DNA of 64,000 nucleotides. It comes from an uncultured Lachnospiraceae bacterium (GTDB taxonomy: Bacteria; Bacillota; Clostridia; Lachnospirales; Lachnospiraceae). Shown in pieces: positions 16,313 through 24,108 of the stretch. The position numbers were made by a program, and so were the translations under genes. The notes under the pieces were generated by a model. The model searched no databases. It had not been told where the DNA came from and saw nothing but the letters and a program-made list of their open reading frames with translations. The stretch spans positions 62,001 to 126,000 of the forward strand of contig URRW01000001.1 of assembly GCA_900550285.1 (NCBI GenBank), in the 5' to 3' direction. The first letter of the stretch is position 1. Every line of letters starts with the position of its first letter.

Positions 16313-16909
16313 ATGGACGAACGGCTCAGAAAGCAGCTTGAATTTATCGTTGAAATAGACAAGGAAAAAAATATCCTGCGCCAGACCCACTTAAGCGGGC
16401 ACGGACGCAGGGAAAATGACGCGGAACACGCATGGCACATGGCGATCATGGCGTATCTTCTGCAGGAATATTCCAATGAAAAAATAGACGTGGCAAAGGT
16501 CATGCTCATGTGCCTGATCCACGACATCGTGGAGATCGAAGCAGGCGATACCTACGCCTACGACGAGGACGCCAAAAAGACGCAGAAAGCCCGCGAGGCA
16601 GCCGCGAAAGAAAAAATCTATTCCATGCTGCCCGCCGACCAGAAACTTTCCCTGACCGCTCTTTTCGACGAATTTGAAGCCGCAGAAACGCCGGAAGCGC
16701 GCTTTGCCCGCGCGATGGATAACCTCCAGCCGCTTCTGTTGAATCACAGCAACGGCGGCTCCGACTGGCGGGAGCATCAGGTAAGCGCAAAGCAGGTTTA
16801 CGAGCGCCAAAGCCGCACAAAATACGGCTCCGAAACGCTCTTTGAAGTAACCGACCGCATCCTGCAGGAAAACATCAGAAACGGGAGCTTAAAAGACGCC
16901 GCGAAATAA
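16313..16909 (+). CDS. HD-domain hydrolase, YfbR/5'-deoxynucleotidase-like
   Basis: 198-aa HD-superfamily phosphohydrolase. The metal ligands are visible in order: His in ENDAEHAWH (about 40), the HD pair in CLIHDIVE (about 64-65) and Asp in RAMDNLQPLL (about 139). This layout matches the PF13023-type family that includes YfbR 5'-deoxynucleotidases, so nucleotide dephosphorylation is a reasonable but unproven role. No membrane segments. AAGGAGG precedes ATG 16313. It stands alone between two terminators. Confidence 0.88.
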   Translation: MDERLRKQLEFIVEIDKEKNILRQTHLSGHGRRENDAEHAWHMAIMAYLLQEYSNEKIDVAKVMLMCLIHDIVEIEAGDTYAYDEDAKKTQKAREAAAKEKIYSMLPADQKLSLTALFDEFEAAETPEARFARAMDNLQPLLLNHSNGGSDWREHQVSAKQVYERQSRTKYGSETLFEVTDRILQENIRNGSLKDAAK

Positions 16910-16941
16910 CTGCGACGGCAGCCCAACAAGCATGGGCAAAG

Positions 16942-16976
16942 AGCATCCTGCGTGAAAATGCGTGGGATGCTTTTTA
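16942..16976 (+). terminator. Terminator after the HD hydrolase
   Basis: Stem agcatcc/ggatgct with a 16-nt loop followed by TTTTT. A smaller hairpin (gccca/tgggc) precedes it at 16921-16937. Confidence 0.75.
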
Positions 16977-16992
16977 TATTTGGACGCTTAAG

Positions 16993-17061
16993 TTACGACT
17001 AAAAGGAAATTAAACTTAGTCGTAGAAAGTCATAAGTTAGTCATAGAATTTAGTCATAGAA
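16993..17061 (+). promoter_or_regulatory. Helically phased TTAGTCrTAGAA repeats (likely operators)
   Basis: Three direct copies of TTAGTC(G/A)TAGAA start at 17016, 17037 and 17050. A partial copy (AAGTCATA) lies at 17027, and an inverted TTACGACTAA at 16993. The GTC cores at 17019, 17029, 17040 and 17053 are 10-13 bp apart, about one helical turn. They end 22 bp before the start of the AlbA_2 gene, which suggests autoregulation by that DNA-binding protein. Confidence 0.6.
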
Positions 17062-17082
17062 AATTTAGAAAGGCGGAATGAT

Positions 17083-18512
17083 ATGATTTATACAGATAAA
17101 CAGTTAAAAGAAAAGCTTTCTCAGATGATCGAATCTTTTGAAAGTGAAGTCGTAGAATTCAAAGAGGCAAGAACAAATTATTCCTTTAATGATATTGGAA
17201 AATATTTTTCAGCACTCAGCAATGAGGCAAATTTACGGGGACTTCAGGAGGCGTGGCTGGTTTTTGGCATGTCTGATAATAAACGGTATATGGGAACAGA
17301 ATTCAGAAAGCAGGGAAATTTACAAAGTCTAAAAAAAGAAATCGTAAACGGAACAAATGAGCGTCTGACATTTTTAGAAATTTATGAATTAACGATCGAA
17401 AAAAAGCGCAGGAAGTGCTGAGAAATTTATCTGATATTGAAGTTCTGAATAAAGCGGGCATTACCATAAAGGGAAAAATTACCAGAACAGCATTATTGCT
17501 GTTGGGAAAAAGTGAGGCAAAATATTTTTTTGATGGATTTATTCCGAGGATTACCTGGACACTTTATAATGCAGATAATTCTGTAAAGGCATATGAGCAT
17601 TTTGACATTCCTATGTTGTTAGCGGTAGATAAGGTCTATTCAAAAATTCGGAATGAAAAATATCGTTATATTGCAGGTCAGCAGACGCTGTTTCCGGATG
17701 AAGTAGACCAATATGAACCGGAGCTGATAAAAGAAATTATCAACAACTGTATCGCCCATCAGGATTATCGCTTACGCGGAAAAATCAACGTAGAAGAATT
17801 TGAGGACAGGCTGGTATTTATCAATGAGGGAGCTTTTATACCGGAAAGTATAGAGCATGCATTGGAACCGGGTTATAAACCCCCCTACTATCGCAATGTA
17901 TTTCTGTGTAACGCAATGGTCAATCTATATATGATTGACACGAATTCAATGGGAATTCCGATGATGTACCAGATTCAGCGTGATAAGTGCTTCCCGTTAC
18001 CGACGTATGATCTGAATACGATCAATCGGGTAAAAGTTACCGTATACGGGAAAATATTGGATAAAAATTACACACAGCTTCTTCGTTCGGATGCTGATTT
18101 AAATATGGCAACAGTATTTTTGCTGGATCAGGTGCAAAAAAAAGAGGCTATATCAAAAGAGAATTTCAAAAAACTGAAAAAGCAAGGGCTGGCAGAAGGA
18201 CGTTATCCCAATATCTTTGTATCTTTTAAGGTGGCGGATATTGTTGGGCAGAAAGCTACGTATGTCCGAAATAAAGGGTTGGATGATGATATTTGTAAAC
18301 AGCTGATTATCAAAGCTCTAGGATCAATGGGGGAAGCAGGCAAAAAAGATTTAATGGAAGTTTTAGAGAAGGCTTTGCCTGACGTTCTGAGTATGGAACA
18401 GAAATCAAAGAAGGTTTCTAATCTTCTTCAGACATTGAAAAGAGAAAATAAAATTGAAAGTATTGGCAGCAACAGATATGCGAAGTGGCGTTTAAATAAA
18501 AAAAATATTTAA
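17083..18512 (+). pseudogene. AlbA_2 / ATPase-like DNA-binding protein, internally broken
   Basis: Two frames cover what looks like one gene of the AlbA_2 (Schlafen-like) plus HATPase_c_4 family. The first (17083-17421, 112 aa) carries the N-terminal domain ending at LEIYELTIE. The second is open from about 17401, with GTG 17415 as a nominal start, and carries KAQEVLRN, IKGKITRTALLLLGK, the ATPase-like ELIKEIINNCIAHQDYR and a C-terminal winged-helix region. Intact relatives have roughly 80-100 residues between these parts, so a deletion with frameshift has probably removed them and the gene is likely inactive. The fragment after the break could still be made. It is much more AT-rich than its neighbours, consistent with transfer. 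Confidence 0.75.
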
Positions 18513-18543
18513 AATGACAGACCGCAGAATAACACCGCAGAAT

Positions 18544-18566
18544 AAAAAGGTTGCAAAACCTTTTTC
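18544..18566. terminator. Terminator after the broken AlbA_2 gene
   Basis: Stem aaaaaggtt / aaccttttt with a 4-nt loop, 31 bp downstream of the stop; the T-rich side of the stem extends to TTTTT. Confidence 0.6.
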
Positions 18567-18622
18567 CCTGTGTTATGCTTTGCCTGCAAACCAAAGAAAT
18601 CTTTTGAAAGCGAGGTGAGATC

Positions 18623-18709
18623 ATGGACGGCAGTAGTTGTAGTCGAAGTACGGGCACTGGTTTCATATATTGTCAGGAATCAAACGGCTGCACACCGTTC
18701 ATGTTCTGA
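18623..18709 (+). CDS. Possible 28-aa leader peptide ahead of mgtE-like gene
   Basis: A short frame starts at ATG 18623, with GAGGTGA 5-6 nt upstream, and ends at TGA 18709. The peptide (MDGSSCSRSTG..CTPFMF) is rich in Ser, Cys and Gly and has no recognised family. Its stop falls inside the terminator-like hairpin at 18672-18719, a geometry typical of attenuator leader peptides, and the transporter gene starts 176 bp later. Whether it is translated is unknown. Confidence 0.35.
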   Translation: MDGSSCSRSTGTGFIYCQESNGCTPFMF

Positions 18710-18719
18710 CCGCTTTTTT
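18672..18719 (+). promoter_or_regulatory. Terminator-like hairpin in the mgtE leader
   Basis: Outer stem gtcag/ctgac, extended by AA/TT past a bulged G, encloses an inner stem aacgg/ccgtt and is followed by cgcTTTTTT. It lies about 165 bp upstream of the Mg-type transporter start, so a premature-termination control is plausible. I could not match the leader to the M-box riboswitch. Downstream of it, 18720-18870 holds no gene I can support. Confidence 0.5.
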
Positions 18720-18885
18720 CATATCAATGTATGACACCATTGTCTGTTCTCCAAACTGCGCTGCACCATCAAAAGACGGGCGACGCGCAAATGCGGCTTT
18801 ACAGGCAGTGGTCTTTTTATGCCCTTTTTTCCGCATTCTGCCCCTTTCCCGCCTTTGCGACAACACCGGTAAAGGAGGAACAAAC

Positions 18886-19575
18886 ATGAATGCAAAAATT
18901 CTGATCCAAAACAAATCCATTCTCTCTTCACACGATACCGATTACAGGGAGGCTCTCACACTTTCCGGCGAGCCCGCCGCTTTAAGCGCCGTCGAGGATC
19001 TTTACGAGCCCCTTGACAGAAGCGTTGCAAAACGCCTGCCGTGGCTGATCGTCCTGCTCGGGCTGGGGCTTCTCGTTTCCAGCGTTGTGGGCGTCTTTGA
19101 AAATGTCGTGGCAAGCCTTCCGCTTATCATCGTATTCCAGTCGCTCGTTCTGGATATGGCGGGCAACGTGGGAACCCAGTCCCTTGCCGTGACGATCCGC
19201 GTCCTCATGGATACGGCTGTAACGCGCCGCCAGAAGCTCCATCTTGTCGCAAAAGAAGCGCGGGTCGGATTTTTTAACGGTCTGATCCTCGGCGTTCTTT
19301 CCTTTTTCTGCATTGGGCTTTACCTGATGCTCCTGAAAGGGCAGACGCCCCTGTTATCCTTCGCCGTTTCGTTCTGCACAGGCGTTGCCCTGCTCGTCGC
19401 AATGCTTTTGTCCAGCCTTTCCGGAACGGTGATCCCGCTTGTTTTTAAAAAGCTCCGCATCGACCCGGCGGTTGCCTCCGGCCCGCTCATCACGACCGTA
19501 AACGACCTGTTCGCAGTCGTGACCTACTACGGGATGGCGTGGATTTTGCTCATCGGGATGCTCGGCTTGGGATGA
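18886..19575 (+). CDS. Short MgtE/SLC41-type divalent cation transporter
   Basis: 229-aa membrane protein matching only the transmembrane domain of MgtE magnesium transporters/channels. Five hydrophobic segments are seen, with the pore-type motifs LVLDMAGNVGTQSLAV (about 85-100) and DPAVASGPLITTVNDL near residue 200. The N-domain and CBS domains that gate full-length MgtE (about 450 aa) are absent; only ~45 soluble residues precede the first helix. It may therefore lack Mg2+-dependent gating, or be regulated at the RNA level by the preceding leader. A strong AAAGGAGG site precedes ATG 18886. No partner gene is adjacent. Confidence 0.85.
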   Translation: MNAKILIQNKSILSSHDTDYREALTLSGEPAALSAVEDLYEPLDRSVAKRLPWLIVLLGLGLLVSSVVGVFENVVASLPLIIVFQSLVLDMAGNVGTQSLAVTIRVLMDTAVTRRQKLHLVAKEARVGFFNGLILGVLSFFCIGLYLMLLKGQTPLLSFAVSFCTGVALLVAMLLSSLSGTVIPLVFKKLRIDPAVASGPLITTVNDLFAVVTYYGMAWILLIGMLGLG

Positions 19576-19710
19576 TCCGCATCGGATATTGCCATTTTTA
19601 TAAACCGATATGGCTGAACTGCTGCATCCAAATAGCGCTTCTCAAAGAAATAATTGACAAATTCCCCAAAAAATGATAAATTTCTATTAAATTATATGGG
19701 AGGTATACCT

Positions 19711-20055
19711 ATGCAGTATTATGTAAACGCCTTTAAAAATTATGTAAATTTTCAGGGGAGAGCAAGGCGCAAAGAGTATTGGATGTTCGTTTTATTCAAT
19801 TTCATTGTCACCATCGTTATCGGTATGATCGCAATGCTGATCCGTTTCCCTCTTCTGTCGAACATTTATGCGCTCGCGGTTCTGTGCCCGTCTCTGGCAC
19901 TGATCGTCCGCAGACTGCATGACATCGGCAAGGGATGGATCTGGGTTCTCATCGCCCTGATCCCGATCGTTGGTCAGATCTGGCTCCTCGTCCTGATGTG
20001 CATGGACAGCCAGCCCGGTTCCAACGAGTTTGGTCCTAACCCCAAGGGATTATAA
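19711..20055 (+). CDS. DUF805 family membrane protein
   Basis: 114-aa inner membrane protein of the DUF805 (YhaH-like) family. It has the N-terminal amphipathic motif NAFKNYVNFQGRARRKEYW, three to four transmembrane helices and the conserved RRLHDIGKG loop near 70, ending with the typical GSNEFGPNPKG tail. The family role is unknown. I chose ATG 19711 because GGGAGG lies just upstream and the N-terminus then matches the family; the longer frame from 19654 does not. Confidence 0.92.
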   Translation: MQYYVNAFKNYVNFQGRARRKEYWMFVLFNFIVTIVIGMIAMLIRFPLLSNIYALAVLCPSLALIVRRLHDIGKGWIWVLIALIPIVGQIWLLVLMCMDSQPGSNEFGPNPKGL

Positions 20056-20076
20056 AAACTGAATAGATCATTCCTG

Positions 20077-20117
20077 ACAGAGCCGCAGGCGTCTTGACCT
20101 TGCGGCTCTGTTTTTTT
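20077..20117 (+). terminator. Terminator after the DUF805 gene
   Basis: Stem acagagccgca / tgcggctctgt, about 13-nt loop and seven T. A GC-rich segment with small inverted repeats (20121-20195) follows. Confidence 0.9.
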
Positions 20118-20247
20118 ATGCGCACCCGCGCGAAGAAAACCTGTTGCCTGACGGTAAACGCCTCCGGCGCAGCTGCATATCCGCGCAGCTGCCAAGCGCT
20201 GACAAAAGGCTGATTTGTTAGGAGTTCACACTTTTTTCACAAAATAA

Positions 20248-20290
20248 TTAGCACTCACCTCTTTACATTGCTAACAATAAGTGTTATATT
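20248..20290 (+). promoter_or_regulatory. Sigma-A promoter overlapped by a CIRCE-like operator, upstream of hsp20
   Basis: TTAGCACTC (20248-20256), a 9-bp spacer and CATTGCTAA (20266-20274) match the HrcA operator CIRCE (TTAGCACTC-N9-GAGTGCTAA) with two mismatches in the right arm. The promoter TTTACA (20262-20267)-N17-TATATT (20285-20290) overlaps it. This predicts heat-shock control of the Hsp20 gene by HrcA. The rest of the 350-bp gap holds only the 5' untranslated region. Confidence 0.75.
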
Positions 20291-20405
20291 ACATTTAGAA
20301 CAAAGGAACAGAAAGAAAACAGAATAAAGCTTCCGCCTTTGTCCAATAACAATACAAACGCAGTTTCCCGCAAGGGGCTTTTTAAAAAGAATGGAGGAAT
20401 GACTT

Positions 20406-20870
20406 ATGTTGCTGCCTAGACTTTGGGATGAGGATATTTTTGAGGATATGGACAATCTGATGAGATGGCCGGATGAGAGCGCTTTCTTTGGCAAAAACAA
20501 TCCGCTCTATGGCAAACATGCGAAAAACCTCATGAAAACCGATGTGAAGGAAAAGAACGACTCTTACGAGGTTGACATTGATCTGCCCGGCTTTAAGAAG
20601 GACGAGGTTTCCGTTTCCCTTGAAAACGGTTACTTGAATATCAGCGCCGCCAAGGGGCTTGATAAAGACGAGACGGATCAGGAAACCGGCAAATACATCC
20701 GCCGCGAGCGTTATGCCGGCAGCCTGTCCAGAACCTTTTATGTGGGCGAAGAGGTGGAGCTGGAGGATGTTTCCGCAAGATTTGAGGACGGCATCCTGCA
20801 TCTGAACATCCTCAAAAAAGAAGAGAAAAAAGTAGAAAAGAAAGACACCAGGATTGCCATTGAAGGCTGA
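20406..20870 (+). CDS. Hsp20/alpha-crystallin small heat shock protein
   Basis: 154-aa small heat shock protein, an ATP-independent holdase that keeps unfolded proteins soluble. The alpha-crystallin domain runs from about residue 42 to 135, with YEVDIDLPGFKKDEV, GYLNISA, the YIRRERYAGSLSRTF loop and FEDGILHLNI. The N-terminal arm is short (about 40 aa) and the tail is lysine-rich. GGAGG lies 8 nt upstream of ATG 20406. Its promoter carries a CIRCE-like operator, so HrcA control is expected. Monocistronic, with a terminator right after it. Confidence 0.95.
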   Translation: MLLPRLWDEDIFEDMDNLMRWPDESAFFGKNNPLYGKHAKNLMKTDVKEKNDSYEVDIDLPGFKKDEVSVSLENGYLNISAAKGLDKDETDQETGKYIRRERYAGSLSRTFYVGEEVELEDVSARFEDGILHLNILKKEEKKVEKKDTRIAIEG

Positions 20871-20890
20871 TTGCTGATGTCTTTCCAAAA

Positions 20891-20946
20891 AGGGGCAGCC
20901 GCTTTTACGATTGAGAAATCAATCCCGGAGCGGCCGCTCCTTTTTT
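20891..20946 (+). terminator. Terminator after hsp20
   Basis: A GC-rich stem (aggggcagccgct against agcggccgctcc, imperfect) encloses a perfect gattga-gaaa-tcaatc hairpin and is followed by six T. Confidence 0.85.
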
Positions 20947-20970
20947 GATACATACTTTCCTTTTTCTGCT

Positions 20971-21867
20971 TCACATTGCTGCGTTTATCGCCGCGACCGC
21001 GCCGTCGGAAACTGCCGTCGCAGCCTGACGCACCTGTTTTACCCGGATATCTCCCGCCGCATAAACGCCCGGAATCGCCGTTTCCATTTTTTCATTTACC
21101 GGAATATAGCCGCCCTCCAGCGTAAGCTCCGTATACAGCTCCGTATTCGGTATCACACCTGCATAGACGAAGATGCCGCAGCCGGGGTCCTCCATCCTCT
21201 CAACCGCTCCATCCGACTCCCGCGCTATCTCCAGCGCCTCCACGCAGTCCGTTCCGTATACCGCATGCAGCCGGCTTCCAAGCCTCAGCTCGATGTTGCT
21301 GCTCTTTACTATCTTTTCCTTAAACTCTGCGATACAGCCAAGCTGCTCTTCAAAATGGACTATCGTCACCTTTTTGGCGAGCTGAGACAGATACAACGCT
21401 TCTTTTACCGCGCCGTCCGCACCGCCGATAACATAGACGTTTTTACCGGCATAAGCTTCCCCGTCCTTTGCCGCATTCATTCCCATGCCCTTTCCGGCAA
21501 GCTCTTCCTCTCCGGGAATACCGAGCTTTCTTCCTCTGCTGCCGTTCGCGAGAATGATTTTTTTCGCCTCATAACTGCCCTGCGCTGTAACAGCCCTTTT
21601 CGTTTCACCCGAAAGGGAAACCTCTGTCACGGTCTCAAACCGTATCTCCACACCCGCGTCCAGAGCCTGCTTTTCCAGACGCGCCGCAAAGGATGCGCCC
21701 GTTTCCTTCTCTACTATCCCGGAATAATGTGTTACCGTAGAAACCTTCCCGAGCAGCCCTCCGACCTTTGCCTGCTCTAATACCAATGTCTTTTTGCCGC
21801 GGCTTACCGCATAAATCCCTGCGCTGATTCCTGCCGGGCCCGCCCCGATGATGATGATATCGTACAT
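20971..21867 (-). CDS. Thioredoxin-reductase-like flavoprotein lacking the CxxC pair
   Basis: 298-aa FAD/NAD(P)-dependent oxidoreductase with the thioredoxin reductase fold: FAD motif GAGPAGISAGIYA at the N-terminus, a second Rossmann motif YVIGGADGAVKEAL near 155 and the C-terminal FAD motif GVYAAGDIR. Where TrxB has CATC before the NADPH domain, this protein has NAAK, so it has no redox-active disulfide and cannot be a standard thioredoxin reductase. It may act as a ferredoxin/flavodoxin-type reductase or on a small molecule. I chose ATG 21867 (MYDIIIIG; AAAGGGGA upstream) over TTG 21888. It follows the yeiH-type gene by 33 bp, so the two are probably one operon. Confidence 0.85.
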   Translation of the reverse strand: MYDIIIIGAGPAGISAGIYAVSRGKKTLVLEQAKVGGLLGKVSTVTHYSGIVEKETGASFAARLEKQALDAGVEIRFETVTEVSLSGETKRAVTAQGSYEAKKIILANGSRGRKLGIPGEEELAGKGMGMNAAKDGEAYAGKNVYVIGGADGAVKEALYLSQLAKKVTIVHFEEQLGCIAEFKEKIVKSSNIELRLGSRLHAVYGTDCVEALEIARESDGAVERMEDPGCGIFVYAGVIPNTELYTELTLEGGYIPVNEKMETAIPGVYAAGDIRVKQVRQAATAVSDGAVAAINAAM

Positions 21868-21900
21868 ACCTGTCCCCTTTCTGCTCAAAAGAGCGCTACA

Positions 21901-22929
21901 TTACCAGATTCCCAGAACCGACTGGAGCACAAGGCTCACCGTCGTAATACCTATCCAGCAGCACAGTCCCATTAAAAGCGGCTTGCCGCCGGTCTTTATC
22001 AGCTTCACGATATTCGTATTCAACCCGATAGCGCTCATTGCCAGCACGATAAAAAATTTGCTCAGCGTCTTTAACGGTGTAAATACATCAGCGGAAATCC
22101 CCACGCTGACCGCCACTGTCGTAATTACGGAAGCCAGGATAAAATAAATGATAAAGAACGGGAAAATCTTTTTAAAATCTACCTTCTGCTGACCTTCCTC
22201 CGCCTTTCTCGTCCTCATAAACGCCAGCACCAGCGTGATAGGAATGATAGCGAGCGTTCTTGTCAGCTTGACCGTTACCGCCTTGTCCAGCGTTGCAGAC
22301 CCAAGGTTATACATGGAATCCCATGTGGACGCCGCCGCCGTGACCGAAGAAGTATCGTTGACCGCCGTTCCTGCAAAAACACCGAAGGCTTCACCGCTCG
22401 TCGTGGAAAATCCGAGTACAGTCCCGAGCGCCGGGAATATCAGCGCCGCTACCATGTTAAAGAAGAATATAACGGAAATAGCCTGCGCCACTTCCTCGTC
22501 ATCCGCATCGATGACAGGAGCCGTTGCAGCGATAGCAGAACCGCCGCAGATGGAAGAACCTACACCGACCAGTGTTGAGATTTTTGCCGGAATCTTCATC
22601 GCCTTATGCAGCACCCATGAAATGATGAGAGATGTGCTTATGGTCGCAATGATTATCGGAAGCGATTGCTTTCCAGTCTCCAGCACTACCGACAGATTCA
22701 GTCCGAAGCCCAGCAGGATGACCGCATACTGCAGGATTTTTTTGGAAGCATAAGTGATTCCTCCCTGAAACTCCGACTTATCCTTCAAAAACAGGGTAAT
22801 GACCATACCTGCCAGTATCGCAAATACAGGCCCGCCGACGATCGGGAACTGCTTTCCCAAAAACCAGCACGGAACCGCAATGGCAAGGCACAGCAGAAGC
22901 CCTTTTCCGTTTTTCCGTAAAAAATTCAT
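21901..22929 (-). CDS. yeiH: YeiH/UPF0324 family putative sulfate exporter
   Basis: 342-aa membrane protein of the YeiH (UPF0324, PSE) family, with about ten transmembrane helices. Family blocks are clear: [10 protein letters not shown] near 75, [15 protein letters not shown] near 125, a [14 protein letters not shown] stretch near 185 and AIGLNTN near 302. Relatives such as TauZ are thought to export sulfate or sulfite in sulfonate metabolism; function here is inferred from family only. I prefer ATG 22929 (MNFLRKNG), directly after AAGGAG, over the longer 22980 start. It is divergent from a LysR regulator, the usual arrangement for yeiH. Confidence 0.88.
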   Translation of the reverse strand: MNFLRKNGKGLLLCLAIAVPCWFLGKQFPIVGGPVFAILAGMVITLFLKDKSEFQGGITYASKKILQYAVILLGFGLNLSVVLETGKQSLPIIIATISTSLIISWVLHKAMKIPAKISTLVGVGSSICGGSAIAATAPVIDADDEEVAQAISVIFFFNMVAALIFPALGTVLGFSTTSGEAFGVFAGTAVNDTSSVTAAASTWDSMYNLGSATLDKAVTVKLTRTLAIIPITLVLAFMRTRKAEEGQQKVDFKKIFPFFIIYFILASVITTVAVSVGISADVFTPLKTLSKFFIVLAMSAIGLNTNIVKLIKTGGKPLLMGLCCWIGITTVSLVLQSVLGIW

Positions 22930-23052
22930 TTCTCCTTCTTTCCGCCGCTCCTGCGGCACTCTTGATATGTTTAACCTCACTTGACGCTATCATATTAGCA
23001 TATTTTTCAAATAAATAAAAATTATCTATATTTATAAAATAATAAAAATATG

Positions 23053-23123
23053 TTATGATATCAAGGGCAAAAGTCATGAAACACGACGTGTTTGCACGGG
23101 AGTGGTCCTATGACTTATTGCCC
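23053..23123 (+). repeat. Structured repeat, copy 1 (upstream of lysR gene)
   Basis: A hairpin with arms gggcaaaagtcat and atgacttattgccc (one-base bulge) encloses a second hairpin aaacac-gac-gtgttt. Bases 23053-23087 match 50678-50712 at 32 of 35 positions, so this is a dispersed repeat. It also contains an extended -10-like TGTTATGAT. It sits about 100 bp upstream of the LysR start. Confidence 0.7.
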
Positions 23124-23220
23124 CGCCCAAATATTCGGATTGCGGGAACGTGAAATGCGAAGCAATCCGTAGATATCTTTTCTCCAACATTATTTTAAAT
23201 TTTCTCAGGAGGATAATGTT

Positions 23221-24108
23221 ATGCAGGATTTCCGAATGGAGACTTTTCTGGCTGTCTGCAAATACATGAATTTTACGAAAGCAGCGAATGCGCTCAGTCT
23301 TACCCAGCCCGCTGTTTCCCAGCATATCCATTACCTTGAAAAGGCTTACGGCGTGCCGCTTTTTGAGCAGTCCGGCAAAAAAATCTTTCTGACCGAAGCG
23401 GGAGAAATACTCTGCCGCGCCGCTCTCACCATGAAGCACGATGAAGAGCATATGAAACAGCGTATGCTGAATACCCGCATTAAAACACAGAACTATTCCT
23501 TCGGCGCCACACTGACCGTTGCGGAATTCATGCTTCTGGATGACTTAAAAAGCTTCATACTTTCCCATCCTGACAGCCGCATCCGCATGCAGGTGGAAAA
23601 TACCCGGGAACTGCTCCGGCGTCTTGACTCCAGCGAAATCGATTTTGCTATCGTAGAAGGCGATTTTCCAAGGGATGAATATGATTTTCTCCCATATAAA
23701 ACCGAAGATTATGTAGCTGTCGCAGCTCCCCAAAAGGCTGCCCTTTACAAAAATGGCTGTGTCAAAGACCTTTTGGCAGAAACGCTCCTTCTGCGCGAAT
23801 CCGGTTCCGGCACGCGCGAGATAATGGAACAATGGCTTTTACAGCAGGGACTCAATACAGATTCTTTTTCCGGACAGATTGAACTCGGCAATATCCGTGC
23901 CATCAATGCACTTTTAAAATCCGGCGCCGGCATCTCCTTCTGCTACCATGCCGCCATCCGGACAGAAGAAGAAAAGGGAGAGCTTTCCATCATCCCTTTA
24001 CGGGACTTAAAGCTCTCCCATGAAATCATGTTTATCTTCCGTAAAGGAAGTATCTTCAAGGACGATTATATTGAGATTTATGAGCAGCTGTGTCAGAAGA
24101 CTGAATAG
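23221..24108 (+). CDS. LysR family transcriptional regulator
   Basis: 295-aa LysR-type regulator with an N-terminal winged helix-turn-helix (MNFTKAANALSLTQPAVSQHI, residues about 17-37) and a substrate-binding domain from about 90. It is divergent from the yeiH-type gene, and the pair resembles YeiE/CysL-yeiH arrangements in other bacteria, suggesting control of sulfur-compound export. The C-terminal 53 bp overlap the end of the convergent SGNH gene. AGGAGG lies upstream of ATG 23221. Confidence 0.92.
   Translation: MQDFRMETFLAVCKYMNFTKAANALSLTQPAVSQHIHYLEKAYGVPLFEQSGKKIFLTEAGEILCRAALTMKHDEEHMKQRMLNTRIKTQNYSFGATLTVAEFMLLDDLKSFILSHPDSRIRMQVENTRELLRRLDSSEIDFAIVEGDFPRDEYDFLPYKTEDYVAVAAPQKAALYKNGCVKDLLAETLLLRESGSGTREIMEQWLLQQGLNTDSFSGQIELGNIRAINALLKSGAGISFCYHAAIRTEEEKGELSIIPLRDLKLSHEIMFIFRKGSIFKDDYIEIYEQLCQKTE

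Noticed and set aside
18570..18885. M-box or other known Mg2+ riboswitch before the MgtE-type gene
   Set aside because: The conserved GUUAGGUGAGGCUCC-type core and following conserved blocks could not be matched.
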